DNA from: an uncultured Acetatifactor sp.
GTDB lineage: Bacteria > Bacillota > Clostridia > Lachnospirales > Lachnospiraceae
DNA: 64,000 nt
Direction of reading: 5' to 3'
Assembly: GCA_934433135.1 (NCBI GenBank)
Contig: CAKRZO010000010.1
Location: 1 to 64,000 of the forward strand
Made by a program: the position numbers and the translations under genes
Shown here: in pieces, positions 1 to 9,116 of the stretch
How positions within the stretch are numbered: position 1 is the first letter of the stretch
Layout: the number at the start of each line of letters is the position of its first letter
Notes under the pieces: generated by a model
Database searches by the model: none
What the model was told of the DNA's origin: nothing
Seen by the model: only the letters and a program-made list of their open reading frames with translations

Positions 1-4
1 CTTA

Positions 5-1036
5 TCACCTAAGAATCTCCTTCCGCAAAACCGCATCCGCCATTTCTTCTCCCCTGCCCTTTATCTGCATACAATCCAAATATATTTGCAGAGGAGATAC
101 TACTGCAGACTCATCAATTACCCTGTAATCCTTGATATAGGAATCATTTTCTAACGGGAAAATAACCACGTTTGAACCGCTGCTTACTTCTTTCATGTCC
201 AAATATCGGATTGCTTCCTGAATATCTCCCGGTGCGATATAAACATGTACCTTATTGTAACGCACCACCGGCGTATAACGCACTCCACCGGACAATCCGG
301 TAAGATAAGAATCAATTCCCATATCTATCTTTAATTTTCTCAGTCGTTCCTCAATAACAGATATATTATCTAAACTATAGCAAGCATAGGATGTTATTCC
401 TTTTTTACCATAATCCTTGCTCCATTCCAACAAAAGTGCTTCCGGATCGATAACCTTATAACCATCCGGAAGTTTTCCCACCCATGCATTTTCCACCAGA
501 ACTTTCATCAGTTTTGATACCTGTCCAATACTACAATTTACCTTTTCCGATAGATATTTAAGCTTCCATATCTTAGTTACATCCACAAACAACTCACGTA
601 AAATGCAGGAAGACACCACAGAAGTCCTTTCAAATATGGACACAGGCTTTTGCTCTTTAGATCTTGGATTTTTGTTTCCTTTTTCAAACAAATAAATAGA
701 ATGGCCTATAAACAAACAGTTTCCGGCATAGTCAAAATAACCTATTCCGTTATCCTCGCATATTTGCGCGGTTCTCTCTGAAATATATGGAGCAACCAAA
801 ATGCTAACTTCCCGGCTTTTATCCTGCCTTTCAATCAATTCCATGACTGTGGACGGAAATACCCTACTCAAGAAGCTGGCTTTTATATGAAACTCATACC
901 CATCATCCATCTCTACAGATGCAATAAAACCATCTTCTGTCCTTTGGACAACTTCATACTTCTGAATATTTGGTAATTTTAAAAATTTATTCTCTACACA
1001 TTCTAATCCCATTCTATCTAGTTTCACTGATATCAC
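5..1036 (-). CDS. AbiEi-like type IV antitoxin / transcriptional regulator
   Basis: The protein resembles the AbiEi-family antitoxins of type IV toxin-antitoxin systems: an N-terminal alpha/beta domain followed by a winged helix near the middle (around IWKLKYLSEKVNCSIGQVSK) and a C-terminal domain. In that family the antitoxin represses its own operon and neutralises an AbiEii nucleotidyltransferase toxin. The partner would lie left of base 1 and cannot be seen. The open frame extends to 1063, but I place the start at the GTG at 1036, because CAGGAG (1045-1050) lies 8 nt upstream of it; neither the ATG at 1063 nor the one at 1012 has a Shine-Dalgarno site. A long inverted repeat overlaps this start, as expected for autoregulation. 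The family call is moderately sure; a plain orphan regulator is the alternative. Confidence 0.65.
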   Translation of the reverse strand: MISVKLDRMGLECVENKFLKLPNIQKYEVVQRTEDGFIASVEMDDGYEFHIKASFLSRVFPSTVMELIERQDKSREVSILVAPYISERTAQICEDNGIGYFDYAGNCLFIGHSIYLFEKGNKNPRSKEQKPVSIFERTSVVSSCILRELFVDVTKIWKLKYLSEKVNCSIGQVSKLMKVLVENAWVGKLPDGYKVIDPEALLLEWSKDYGKKGITSYACYSLDNISVIEERLRKLKIDMGIDSYLTGLSGGVRYTPVVRYNKVHVYIAPGDIQEAIRYLDMKEVSSGSNVVIFPLENDSYIKDYRVIDESAVVSPLQIYLDCMQIKGRGEEMADAVLRKEILR

Positions 1037-1076
1037 CACTTTCACTCCTGTAATGAAATTCATTATATCAGTGAAA
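1022..1076. promoter_or_regulatory. Inverted-repeat operator at the AbiEi-like gene
   Basis: A perfect 12-bp inverted repeat, TTTCACTGATAT (1022-1033) and ATATCAGTGAAA (1065-1076), brackets the Shine-Dalgarno and GTG start. A shorter TTTCA/TGAAA pair lies between the arms. AbiEi proteins are known to bind paired inverted repeats in their own promoter; that this is such an operator is inferred. Confidence 0.6.
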
Positions 1077-1212
1077 TTTAATTAAGTCAACATAATTCAC
1101 CCTTGGGAGTTCAAAATTTCCTCCGGCAGGATTCAATCTGAACTTCCAGAAATTTTTCCACTCAAAACACTTTCGTCGGAGTCTACATTTGCGTGTGAGA
1201 CTTCGGTGTTAA

Positions 1213-1482
1213 TTATTTTACACCTGTATTCGTTTCAAAAATATCTATTAGAACCGGAAGCATTGCTTGTTGCTCTCTAACATAAGACTGGTAATTGAAT
1301 ATAGCTCCAGGCATATCCAAATCATTTGCATTTCCTACACAGACAAATCCATTTCCCTCGATTCCTATGTATGTTGTAACCTGATGTATTTTTCCGTTTT
1401 TGTTCTTGTTTATTACATTCATTAGAGTCAGACCATCTCCGATGTCATACATATCGATTCGTTTTTGAGAAAGTTTTTTCAT
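1213..1482 (-). CDS. Small hypothetical protein of the IS (89 aa)
   Basis: An 89-residue protein of unknown function. It starts at an ATG overlapping the stop of the 77-aa gene upstream (ATGA arrangement, 1479-1482), so it is probably translationally coupled to it. I recognise no motif. The sequence looks like a small mixed alpha/beta protein with a central glycine-rich hairpin (GIEGNGFVCVG). It is the last gene inside the inserted element, so it probably travels with the transposase; its role in transposition, regulation or as cargo is unknown. Confidence 0.6.
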   Translation of the reverse strand: MKKLSQKRIDMYDIGDGLTLMNVINKNKNGKIHQVTTYIGIEGNGFVCVGNANDLDMPGAIFNYQSYVREQQAMLPVLIDIFETNTGVK

Positions 1483-1712
1483 TCCGCTTCGCCTCCCTTT
1501 ATGAACGTCAGAATTTCCTCGTAAGTACGGTTACTCTTTATTACCGCCTCCATAAGTTCCTCTTTGCGCATTTCATTTCTGAGTTTGATTAGCCTGGTCA
1601 GTTCCTCTTTTTCGGCTTCATACTTTACTTTTGCCTTCTCCAACACTTCTTTCTGCTGTTCGATTTTCACATCCAGAGATTCCGTTGATACTTTTCTTCT
1701 TCCTCTTGCCAT
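1479..1712 (-). CDS. Small coiled-coil protein of the IS (77 aa)
   Basis: A 77-residue, highly charged protein. It has a basic N-terminus (MARGRRK), a long predicted coiled coil rich in Glu and Lys (roughly residues 12-55), and an acidic tail. Its ATG overlaps the transposase stop (TAATG at 1710-1714), and its own stop overlaps the next start, so three genes are read as one coupled unit. A DNA-binding or transposase-modulating accessory role is plausible but only inferred from this position. Confidence 0.6.
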   Translation of the reverse strand: MARGRRKVSTESLDVKIEQQKEVLEKAKVKYEAEKEELTRLIKLRNEMRKEELMEAVIKSNRTYEEILTFIKGGEAE

Positions 1713-3448
1713 TATGATTTTCTCCCGTCTATCTTAACCTTTTTCACTCTCGAATTCAGTTCATTACTTATCTCATTTACTTTCCGTTTCACATAATTCG
1801 CGTCGATTCCAAAAGCTTTTAGTATTGTCTTCTGATTAGCTGTTAACGCATGATCCAGCCGGTATATCCCATCTGCTTGACGGATCATTTCTATCTTTTC
1901 CAGTTCCCTGATTACCGCCGGAACATTCATAAAATTCGGCTGTGTTAAAAGACTCTCTTCTTCATCCTTAAGTTTTGTGTACATTCGATTTCGAAGAATG
2001 AGTGCGACAAATGCAATCAGCATTTTCCCTTCCAGTGCTTCTCCTGAATAAACACGCATACTTTTGTTACCAAGGAAAGATTTATCCGCTTTAAACAGTT
2101 TTTCCGAAGCATCTCTGCTCTTATACAGTTCGAGAGCTTCCTTCGCAGTCATATCCGCCGATGTGATGATACAGAAATATCCGCACATGCGAAATTCGTC
2201 TTCAATCACTGAACCTTGCTCTATTGCGCACACAAAACACTGGTCATCTTTACCTTCATGGTAGTATTCCAAACTGAAATACTTTTCGTAAGCCTTATCC
2301 AGAACTACCGGTTGTCCTTCAAGTTTCTTGAAATAAGCAGCGAGTTTATCTATTCGTTGTTCCAGCTGTTCCTTCTCTGCAGCCGCCTTATGATAACTGT
2401 AGTAAACATGCAGATAACGTTCTTTTTCATCCGAAGGAAAAACAAATCTTTTTACTGTTGTTCCATTTACACCAAACTTACGAATGGCACATTGACGTTT
2501 TTCTTCAAAGGTTCCTTTGACCTCTTTCACTGCATCATTTACCAATGCTTTCTTTCCCTTAACCATGATAATGAAATCATATCCACACTTATCCATGTAT
2601 CTGATATTTTCACGGCTAAAATAGCCACGATCCAGGATAAATCCCGCATTTTTATAGCCATAGGCATTTGCCTTATCCAGCATGCACTGCAGTTGCGAAA
2701 CATCTACAATACTTCCCGGATAATCCTCATAGAATAAAGGTTCCCGGTTATTACAGTCATAGGCAATCGAATAATTAAAAATAGGAAGCCCCTTATCCTC
2801 CTTGGCATGACCGAACTCGACGAGCTCGATATCTCCTGCCTGACAATTCTTATTGATGGAGTCATATGAAATATAGATTTTTTCTTTGTGTTTCTTGATT
2901 GCATTCCATTCGTTCTGAAACTCTACAGAATCATCTACAGAAATCTGACCTATGAATTCCGAGACAGTAGAATCGCTGTAAATCTTATACCCTGGTGTAA
3001 ACAATGGATGGTTATAGGCATAGTCCGGATAATACTGTCCGGCATTATTTTCCGTTGTGAGGTAATAAGATGCAAGGTCAAGGAAAAGACCTGTTCCACG
3101 ATCATCGTTATAGATACCGGATACAATCTTTTCCAGCATACTCTCTATCATCAGTTTTTCCAACACCATGAAGGTTCCAATCCTCAGACAACTGCTTCGG
3201 TCTGTTCTTCCTTCATCCCCCGGCAATTCAGCATCTGGAAAATAAGTCAAAAAGTTAGGATTAGGGTACATCATGGATGGCTCATCGTCACATTTCTTGC
3301 CTATGGTAGTCCTCTTTGGTATGTTATATTTTTTGTCCGGCTTGTAAATCCGATCATACTCATAGTTGATGTATGTCACACCCTTAATTGTGCACTCAAA
3401 AATCTTGCCTTTTCCCTCCGGAATAGGGACTCTAAAATCAAAATACAC
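1712..3448 (-). CDS. IS1634-like (IS4 superfamily) DDE transposase
   Basis: A 578-residue transposase. Near the C-terminus it carries the IS4-superfamily signature Y-x2-R-x3-E-x6-K (YKSRDASEKLFKADK), which supplies the catalytic Glu. DRGYFSRENIRYM matches the second catalytic Asp region, and YDSINKN near residue 195 is a candidate for the first. The length fits the larger members of this superfamily. The gene is uninterrupted, so the element may still be active. It is the first of three overlapping genes in the element. Confidence 0.85.
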   Translation of the reverse strand: MYFDFRVPIPEGKGKIFECTIKGVTYINYEYDRIYKPDKKYNIPKRTTIGKKCDDEPSMMYPNPNFLTYFPDAELPGDEGRTDRSSCLRIGTFMVLEKLMIESMLEKIVSGIYNDDRGTGLFLDLASYYLTTENNAGQYYPDYAYNHPLFTPGYKIYSDSTVSEFIGQISVDDSVEFQNEWNAIKKHKEKIYISYDSINKNCQAGDIELVEFGHAKEDKGLPIFNYSIAYDCNNREPLFYEDYPGSIVDVSQLQCMLDKANAYGYKNAGFILDRGYFSRENIRYMDKCGYDFIIMVKGKKALVNDAVKEVKGTFEEKRQCAIRKFGVNGTTVKRFVFPSDEKERYLHVYYSYHKAAAEKEQLEQRIDKLAAYFKKLEGQPVVLDKAYEKYFSLEYYHEGKDDQCFVCAIEQGSVIEDEFRMCGYFCIITSADMTAKEALELYKSRDASEKLFKADKSFLGNKSMRVYSGEALEGKMLIAFVALILRNRMYTKLKDEEESLLTQPNFMNVPAVIRELEKIEMIRQADGIYRLDHALTANQKTILKAFGIDANYVKRKVNEISNELNSRVKKVKIDGRKS

Positions 3449-3506
3449 TACAATTTACCTCTCAAAAATAAGTATGTATACCTACTCAATTATTATAATA
3501 AAGATA

Positions 3507-3543
3507 GGGAAGAAAATCAACAGAAACCATTGATTTTCTTCCC
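3507..3543. terminator. 14-bp hairpin inside the right IS end
   Basis: A perfect 14-bp inverted repeat (GGGAAGAAAATCAA / TTGATTTTCTTCCC) with a 9-nt loop lies between the transposase start and the element's right end. It is followed by TTTT on the plus strand. Such hairpins near IS ends often block read-through transcription into the transposase; that role is inferred here. Confidence 0.6.
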
Positions 3544-3596
3544 TTTTCGGACACATTTATTCAATTGAGTGTCATTTCTCACTGGAAGTTAAGATT

Positions 3597-4343
3597 ATTG
3601 AAATGCGTCTGACTGCTATGGCAGATGCCTTCCGCATTCTAATGAATGATCCTGCAATGAAGGAAGTTCCATTCGAAGATCGGTTCGGCATGCTTATTGA
3701 TGTCGAATACAGCAACCGCAAAAACAATCGTCTGAAAAGGCTGATCCGCCAGGCTGAGTTTGAACAGCCAGATGCCAGCATCGCAGCGATTGATTACCAT
3801 TCTGGACGAAAGCTGAACAAAGCACTGATCAACCGTCTGGCAACCTGTGAATACATTACAGAATACCGGAACATCTTTATTACTGGAGCAACCGGAAGTG
3901 GTAAAACTTACATGGCCTGTGCCTTTGGCATGGAAGCATGCAAGCACTATTACTCAGTACGGTATGTACGACTTCCTGATCTATTATTGGACTTACAGGC
4001 TGCCAGGGACAATGGAACCTTCTCGACTGTCCTGAAGAAATACACCAAGCCAATAGTACTGATCATTGATGAGTGGCTGCTTCTTAAACTGACAGAAGCT
4101 GAAGCCAGAAATCTTTTTGAACTGATACATAAAAGGCGAAAAAAATCTTCAACGATGTTTTGTTCTCAGTTCCGTGAAAGTGAATGGTACCAGCAAATCT
4201 GTGATGGTGAAAGTACTCTTGCCGATGCCATCATGGATCGTATATCGTATGATTCCTATAAGATCGATATTGAAAGCGTTGACCCATCTAAAGACCTCTC
4301 TATGAGAGAAGTATATGGACTGGATCCAGCAATGGCAAAGTAA
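3597..4343 (+). pseudogene. istB: 5'-truncated istB, IS21-family helper ATPase
   Basis: IstB is the AAA+ helper of IS21 transposition. The Walker A motif GATGSGKT and Walker B VLIIDEW are intact, and the protein reads through to a normal C-terminus (246 aa from ATG 3603). The N-terminus begins at the equivalent of about residue 10 of the family: the reading frame to the left passes straight into the right terminal repeat of the neighbouring IS. No istA remains. Translation from ATG 3603 is possible in principle, but no Shine-Dalgarno is visible, so I call it a remnant. Confidence 0.7.
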
Positions 4344-4450
4344 CTTAATAAACAAAATGGGGTGGCTCCGTTAGTCCGGACAGGTGGCTCTCGCCACACC
4401 GGACTGGCGGCTCTGCCGCACCGTAATATTCATACAGGAATCATAGATAT
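3597..4450 (+). mobile_element. IS21-type element remnant
   Basis: This remnant contains istB lacking its first codons, plus the downstream end region with repeated GTGGCT/GGCGGCTC blocks (about 4361-4430) of the kind seen after istB in related elements. No istA is present to the left, where the IS1634-like element begins at once. The element therefore cannot move by itself. The right limit is approximate. Confidence 0.5.
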
Positions 4451-4502
4451 CGAAAATGCGAGACCGGAAAAACGTGGGACCTGAACATTTGAGGTTCCTG
4501 GT

Positions 4503-5174
4503 AGGCGTGAACAGGTGGTTATTCATCGCTTACGTAAGTTTGTCAATTCCCTTTCAAAAGACCGGTACATTTTTCTGTACCTGTCCGATTCCAAGCTGAC
4601 ACCCCGATGGTTCTATAAAGGACTGCTGGATCAGCTGGGAATGGAATCAAAGTTCTACCGTGGGGATGCAAAACGCCAGCTTCAGAACCAGATTGAAATC
4701 ATCCGCGGCGTTCAGAACAAAAAAGTAATCTGTATTCTGGATGAAGCCCATCTTTTGGAAAAGGAAACCATTGAGGAATTCCGTTTCCTGCTGAATTACC
4801 GCTTTGATTCCATCAGTCCCAGGGCTCTTGTCCTGGTAGGGCAGACCGAACTCTGGGATAAACTCAAGCTCCAGCGTTATGCAGCCGTGCGCCAGCGTAT
4901 TGATATCAACTGTGTGCTTCCACACCTGGATCGTTCCGAAACAGAACAATATATCCAGTCACACTTAAAATACGCAGGCGGCCGTCAGAATCTGTTTACG
5001 GATCGGGCAATCAATGACATTTTCAGAGAATCCGCCGGGATTCCCCGAAGCATCAACCGCATCTGTGAAAAATGTCTGATGTATGCTTTCCAGCAGAATA
5101 AGCGCCTGGTGGATGAGCACATGGTTCACTTTGTCATGGAGCATGAAATGCTGAAAGGCGGTGCCGGTTCATGA
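4503..5174 (+). pseudogene. ExeA/TnsC-like AAA ATPase, N-terminally truncated
   Basis: The 219-residue frame (GTG at 4515) matches the latter part of ExeA-like transposition ATPases: Walker B region VICILDEAHLL, sensor region LVLVGQTELW, and the C-terminal lid with PRSINRIC. Homology begins right after where the Walker A should be (VVIHRLRKFVNSL), and no P-loop is found upstream in any frame that I can follow. An ATPase without a P-loop should be inactive. It is probably a relic of a two-gene transposon, and its transposase is absent. Confidence 0.65.
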
Positions 5175-5195
5175 ATATCACATTTCAGTAACACT

Positions 5196-6380
5196 TTACA
5201 AATATTTTTTCAGGTACTTTTTGAACACATTCTTAACCATTTCTATGGAACTTCGTTTTTTAGATTGTTCCACCCGGATCAGCATCGGTAATATTGCCCG
5301 AAAATCGTCAGACCTAATAACCTTCAATACATTTTCCCTATTGGTCTTATGAACTGATGACTTTAATAATGATGGATTTTGGCTTGCTGCCTGATCCAGA
5401 GTGACACGTCTCATCTTTATATTCTCAGCTATTGTTTCTAGCATCCTATTGCCTTTAATGCTGTGTATTAATATAAGTGACGTTCCTTTATTATCATCCA
5501 TCTCGGAATCAATGTCCCATATTCCCCAAAAATCGCCCAAAGTTATATCACTGGCACGACTAAATCCTTTAAAACAGCAATCGCTGCAAGATTCCCGTAA
5601 AATAAAATCATTAACAAACAAGTTCATGAACGGATCCTGTTTGTTTTTACACAAATATCGTTTTTCACCATCATATGCGAATTCTATGGAATAAGAGTAG
5701 TTGCTCCATCCGCTTTCCTTATTCCGCAAATTGATATATTTCGGAAGGATACTATCATTGTCTATTTTGGCTCGATATTTCAAATACTTCTCCCATACCA
5801 TCGGAGATGGCACACCATGGCATACAAAATCAATGCATATTAAATTATCATACTCTTTCTTTAATAACGCTTTCAATCCGGCCACTTGGCAAGGAGTACC
5901 TGAAAAAAGAACTTTTCGCCCTGAATTCAATTGCGTTTTAATTATTTGAAAACTATCCCCTAAAATACTTTGTGAATACTTTGCTCCACGCAGTTTACCC
6001 AAAGCCTTTTCATCCTCTATTGCAACATGCCTAACTACACCTTTGTCATCATAACTTGCGCCATAAACAATTCCGCCTTCCTGCAAAATAGCAGTCGCCA
6101 ACTCCGAGAAAATCCCACCGGAAGAACTCTCTCTACGGAGTATATCATTTTTAGAAAAAGCTGCATAGGCAGTGGTAGAAGCCTCTCCGTCACCACTCTC
6201 TTTCGCCAATACCGGGCACACTCGTTCACAAGCACCACAGGCAATACATCGTGAAGGATCCGCAAACTCCGGGAACTCAAATCCTGCATCATCTTTTTTC
6301 ATTTGAATACATTTCTGCGAACAAATACTTGCGCAAGCAGTACAGCCCGTGCATTTACTCTTGTCTGTAAACTCAGGCAT
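5196..6380 (-). CDS. FrhB-like coenzyme F420 hydrogenase/dehydrogenase beta family protein
   Basis: Two 4Fe-4S ferredoxin motifs lie at the N-terminus (CTGCTACASIC and CIACGACERVC, about residues 10-60), followed by an FrhB-type N- and C-terminal domain with further cysteines (SCSDCC). Proteins of this family in polysaccharide clusters are flavin/iron-sulfur oxidoreductases of unclear substrate, often beside pyruvyl transferases, as here. The ATG at 6380 is preferred: GGGGAG lies 8 nt upstream, whereas the longer frame would need a TTG. It is the last gene of the exopolysaccharide cluster. Confidence 0.8.
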   Translation of the reverse strand: MPEFTDKSKCTGCTACASICSQKCIQMKKDDAGFEFPEFADPSRCIACGACERVCPVLAKESGDGEASTTAYAAFSKNDILRRESSSGGIFSELATAILQEGGIVYGASYDDKGVVRHVAIEDEKALGKLRGAKYSQSILGDSFQIIKTQLNSGRKVLFSGTPCQVAGLKALLKKEYDNLICIDFVCHGVPSPMVWEKYLKYRAKIDNDSILPKYINLRNKESGWSNYSYSIEFAYDGEKRYLCKNKQDPFMNLFVNDFILRESCSDCCFKGFSRASDITLGDFWGIWDIDSEMDDNKGTSLILIHSIKGNRMLETIAENIKMRRVTLDQAASQNPSLLKSSVHKTNRENVLKVIRSDDFRAILPMLIRVEQSKKRSSIEMVKNVFKKYLKKYL

Positions 6381-6396
6381 ATCTTTTACTCCCCTA

Positions 6397-7917
6397 TTAT
6401 TCAAATCTTCTCTTTATCTTTTTTAATGGCTCTCTAAAAATATTTTTTTCATATTCATTAAATGAGAAAAAATACATTAATAATGCGTAAATTCCGGTAA
6501 AAATAATTACTCCTATTAAAAAAGTAAACCAATTGCGAATCAAATACAGTTTATTAACTAACAACCCGATAAGTATCATTATAATGGGAATAATTGCCAT
6601 TTTTAAGATGTTTTTCCAAAATAATGGTATGTTTAATCCTGTCACTTTGTAATAGTAAATGTTCATCACAATGCCTTGTCCAAGAATGTATGCGAGGCAA
6701 GAACAAGCTGCAGCACCCAAAATACCGCTATAGGGAACCGCTATATAAGTTATTACTACATTAAGTATTGCTATTATCAGGTATACAATGGATCTAAACT
6801 GATGTTTATTCTGGGCAGTAACAATCGTTAAACCGGTGTTTTGGATCAACGGAACACACAGAGGAAACATCGTTAAAATAGCGACCCAATATGCGTCATA
6901 ATAATCTTTTCCAGCCCATAATGTAATAAAAGCTTGTCCAAAAACAGTAAAACCAGACACAATTAAAGCAATTACAATAAACTGTAATCTTCCAACCCGA
7001 ATAAACAAATTTGTTAATTCATCCTTTGAGGTATCTTTTACGACCATCCCTGTCACTCTCGGTGTCAATACTCCTGATATTGATGTTGACAAATTCATAA
7101 CCATATTGTTAAAGGTACCACCCACATTATAAATTGCAACAGCAACACTACCGGATAACATTCCTAAAATGACTTTATCTGTTGCCCAGAATAGCATATC
7201 TACTATCGAACCAATAAAAACAAATGTTGAAAAACCAAGCATTTCTTTAATTAAAGCTGGTGGCATTTTTGCAATAACCGGCTTAATTTGCAGCTTTTTC
7301 AAGCAGTAATACATATTCAATGGCAACATTAAAATTTGCACAACCGTTGCCGCCGTTGCCATTCCCACTGATGCATATCCTAAATATAATGCGATCAAAT
7401 TAGCTAATGGTGCTAATACAGTTGAAAGCATATCTACAATCTTTCTGAAAATATACTTTTCATGCGCTGTCACCATTGATGAAAAGACACTGTTTGGAAA
7501 CGATAATGCCGTATTCAATGTCATTATCATTACCAATATTCTCATTTTCTTTAATTCATCAACCGATAACCCCCTTTTAAATATCGGTTCAATATTATTG
7601 GCAATAATAACACCGCACACAAAAACTAACAGCGCCAATACACAGTATAGAACCAGAAAAAAGCCAAATGCTTTTTCTTCTGATTTTTTATCTTCCTCTG
7701 CACGATATTTAGAAATATATCTGATAATAGTACTACCGAAACCAAAACTCAATAATGACAAATATCCTACAGCGGAAGAGGCAAGCGAAAACAAACCATA
7801 TTCTGCCTGCCCCAGCATTCGAAGCATAATAGGAGTATATACAAATGGAATAATTGTACCAATCCCCAAATTTATATACGATAAAATCACTCCGGATTTC
7901 AATTCACTTTTTTTCAC
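6397..7917 (-). CDS. Polysaccharide flippase, Wzx/MurJ-type (MOP superfamily)
   Basis: A membrane protein of about 506 residues with 12-14 hydrophobic segments along its full length, typical of oligosaccharide-lipid flippases of the MOP superfamily. The N-terminal SGVILSYINLGIGTIIPFVY and the repeated membrane spans fit Wzx. It would move the lipid-linked repeat unit to the outer face before polymerisation by the EpsG-like protein at 18600. The GTG at 7917 has GAGG 8 nt upstream; an earlier GTG at 7926 is the alternative. It lies between the pyruvyl transferase and FrhB-like genes. Confidence 0.85.
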   Translation of the reverse strand: MKKSELKSGVILSYINLGIGTIIPFVYTPIMLRMLGQAEYGLFSLASSAVGYLSLLSFGFGSTIIRYISKYRAEEDKKSEEKAFGFFLVLYCVLALLVFVCGVIIANNIEPIFKRGLSVDELKKMRILVMIMTLNTALSFPNSVFSSMVTAHEKYIFRKIVDMLSTVLAPLANLIALYLGYASVGMATAATVVQILMLPLNMYYCLKKLQIKPVIAKMPPALIKEMLGFSTFVFIGSIVDMLFWATDKVILGMLSGSVAVAIYNVGGTFNNMVMNLSTSISGVLTPRVTGMVVKDTSKDELTNLFIRVGRLQFIVIALIVSGFTVFGQAFITLWAGKDYYDAYWVAILTMFPLCVPLIQNTGLTIVTAQNKHQFRSIVYLIIAILNVVITYIAVPYSGILGAAACSCLAYILGQGIVMNIYYYKVTGLNIPLFWKNILKMAIIPIIMILIGLLVNKLYLIRNWFTFLIGVIIFTGIYALLMYFFSFNEYEKNIFREPLKKIKRRFE

Positions 7918-7927
7918 AACCTTCACC

Positions 7928-9085
7928 TCAGCAAATCAATTCGTCCAATGCTTTTTTTCCTAAATATGCTTTTGAAATATATTCCGGCATATTTTTTTTC
8001 AGATGCTCTTGTATTTCTGTTTCATGTTCCACGAGCCATCTAAAATGCTTTGTTAATTCATCCGGTTCATCTAATGATTGGACTGGCAAAACATAGTTCT
8101 CCTCTGTTCCAAATAAATCTTTTGCAATGCCACGCGACTTAACGGAATATCCTAATACCAACGTTGGAACGCAAGAAGAATATGCCGCAATTGTGGCATG
8201 CGTTCTTGCACCAACAAAGAATCTGCAACGTGCTATATACCCTTTCAGCTCCATGCAGTTGTGATCTCCAATTAAAATTACTCTATCATTATCTTTGAAT
8301 TCATCATTAAGTTGCGCAAGCAATTCTAAGTCGTTATTGCCACTACATACCACATGCGGAATCAACACAACTCCACAATCAGTATGATTAAGGACTTCTT
8401 GAATGAGCATTCTATATGCCATATAAACCATATTCGAATCTTTCCCATTCTGAAGAATCAATGGACTGGCATTTATTCCAACCATATTTCCGTCTAGCCA
8501 GTTATCAGGCAGGGGCAACAATTTTTTAGGAAGTGTAAATGCCGGATCTGCAACCTTTACCGTATTAGCATTAATGACTCTTAATGCATCATAGGAAATT
8601 GACTCTCTTGCCGTAATCAAGTCAAACTCGCTTAAATCCGCTACAATTTCCGGGTGTTTAAGCAGTTCTGGTTCAACGCTACACCCCCAAAGAACTAACT
8701 TAGCACCCTTTTTCTTTATGCCTCTATTAATGGCTGCTAGAATATCCGTTCCCGGGTAGCAATAATTATCGCCACCAATCGAAAGAAAAATGTCCTTTGG
8801 AGTAACATTTTCAAGCAATGCCTGCCTTTGAAATTTAACAGCAAAATTTATTTTCCCGGTGATTTTTGTCTGGACTGCAGAAATAAACCATTTCAAACTC
8901 ATTCTTGAATATGGTGTTACAACGTCTTTCTTTACATCGCATATTGTGTCTAATTTGTACTTTAAATCTTTATCTATATTTAATGAGTATAATCTGCTTT
9001 CTTCATCTAATATATTTACAGTAGAACGAACAATAGCTTCGCAACCATGATTATCGCTTCCTGCATGAAGATATAAATTAATCAT
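7928..9085 (-). CDS. Polysaccharide pyruvyl transferase family protein
   Basis: A 385-residue protein of the WcaK/CsaB pyruvyl transferase family. It begins LHAGSDNHGCEAIVR and has the conserved C-terminal block FFVGARTHATIAAYSSCVPTLVLGY-like (residues about 290-315). Family members add ketal-linked pyruvate from phosphoenolpyruvate to a sugar of the repeat unit. The ATG has GAGGTG 7-8 nt upstream. The stop is 10 nt from the flippase start, so the two are probably co-transcribed. Confidence 0.85.
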   Translation of the reverse strand: MINLYLHAGSDNHGCEAIVRSTVNILDEESRLYSLNIDKDLKYKLDTICDVKKDVVTPYSRMSLKWFISAVQTKITGKINFAVKFQRQALLENVTPKDIFLSIGGDNYCYPGTDILAAINRGIKKKGAKLVLWGCSVEPELLKHPEIVADLSEFDLITARESISYDALRVINANTVKVADPAFTLPKKLLPLPDNWLDGNMVGINASPLILQNGKDSNMVYMAYRMLIQEVLNHTDCGVVLIPHVVCSGNNDLELLAQLNDEFKDNDRVILIGDHNCMELKGYIARCRFFVGARTHATIAAYSSCVPTLVLGYSVKSRGIAKDLFGTEENYVLPVQSLDEPDELTKHFRWLVEHETEIQEHLKKNMPEYISKAYLGKKALDELIC

Positions 9086-9116
9086 TTTGTCACCTCTATT
9101 TGTTATTTGTCTTACG

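Larger units (their letters stand above)
1135..3596 (-). mobile_element. IS1634-like insertion sequence with three overlapping ORFs
   Basis: The ends carry a 15-bp imperfect inverted repeat with one mismatch: AATCTGAACTTCCAG (1135-1149) and CTGGAAGTTAAGATT (3582-3596). Between them lie a DDE transposase gene and two short downstream ORFs in the same direction. A strong hairpin sits just inside the right end. The right end abuts an istB gene missing its first residues, so the element probably landed in, or deleted into, an older IS21-type element. Exact ends and any target duplication cannot be confirmed by eye. Confidence 0.65.

Noticed and set aside
2888..3568. 226-residue plus-strand frame opposite the transposase
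   Set aside because: No homology or ribosome site; the DDE transposase on the other strand explains the open frame.
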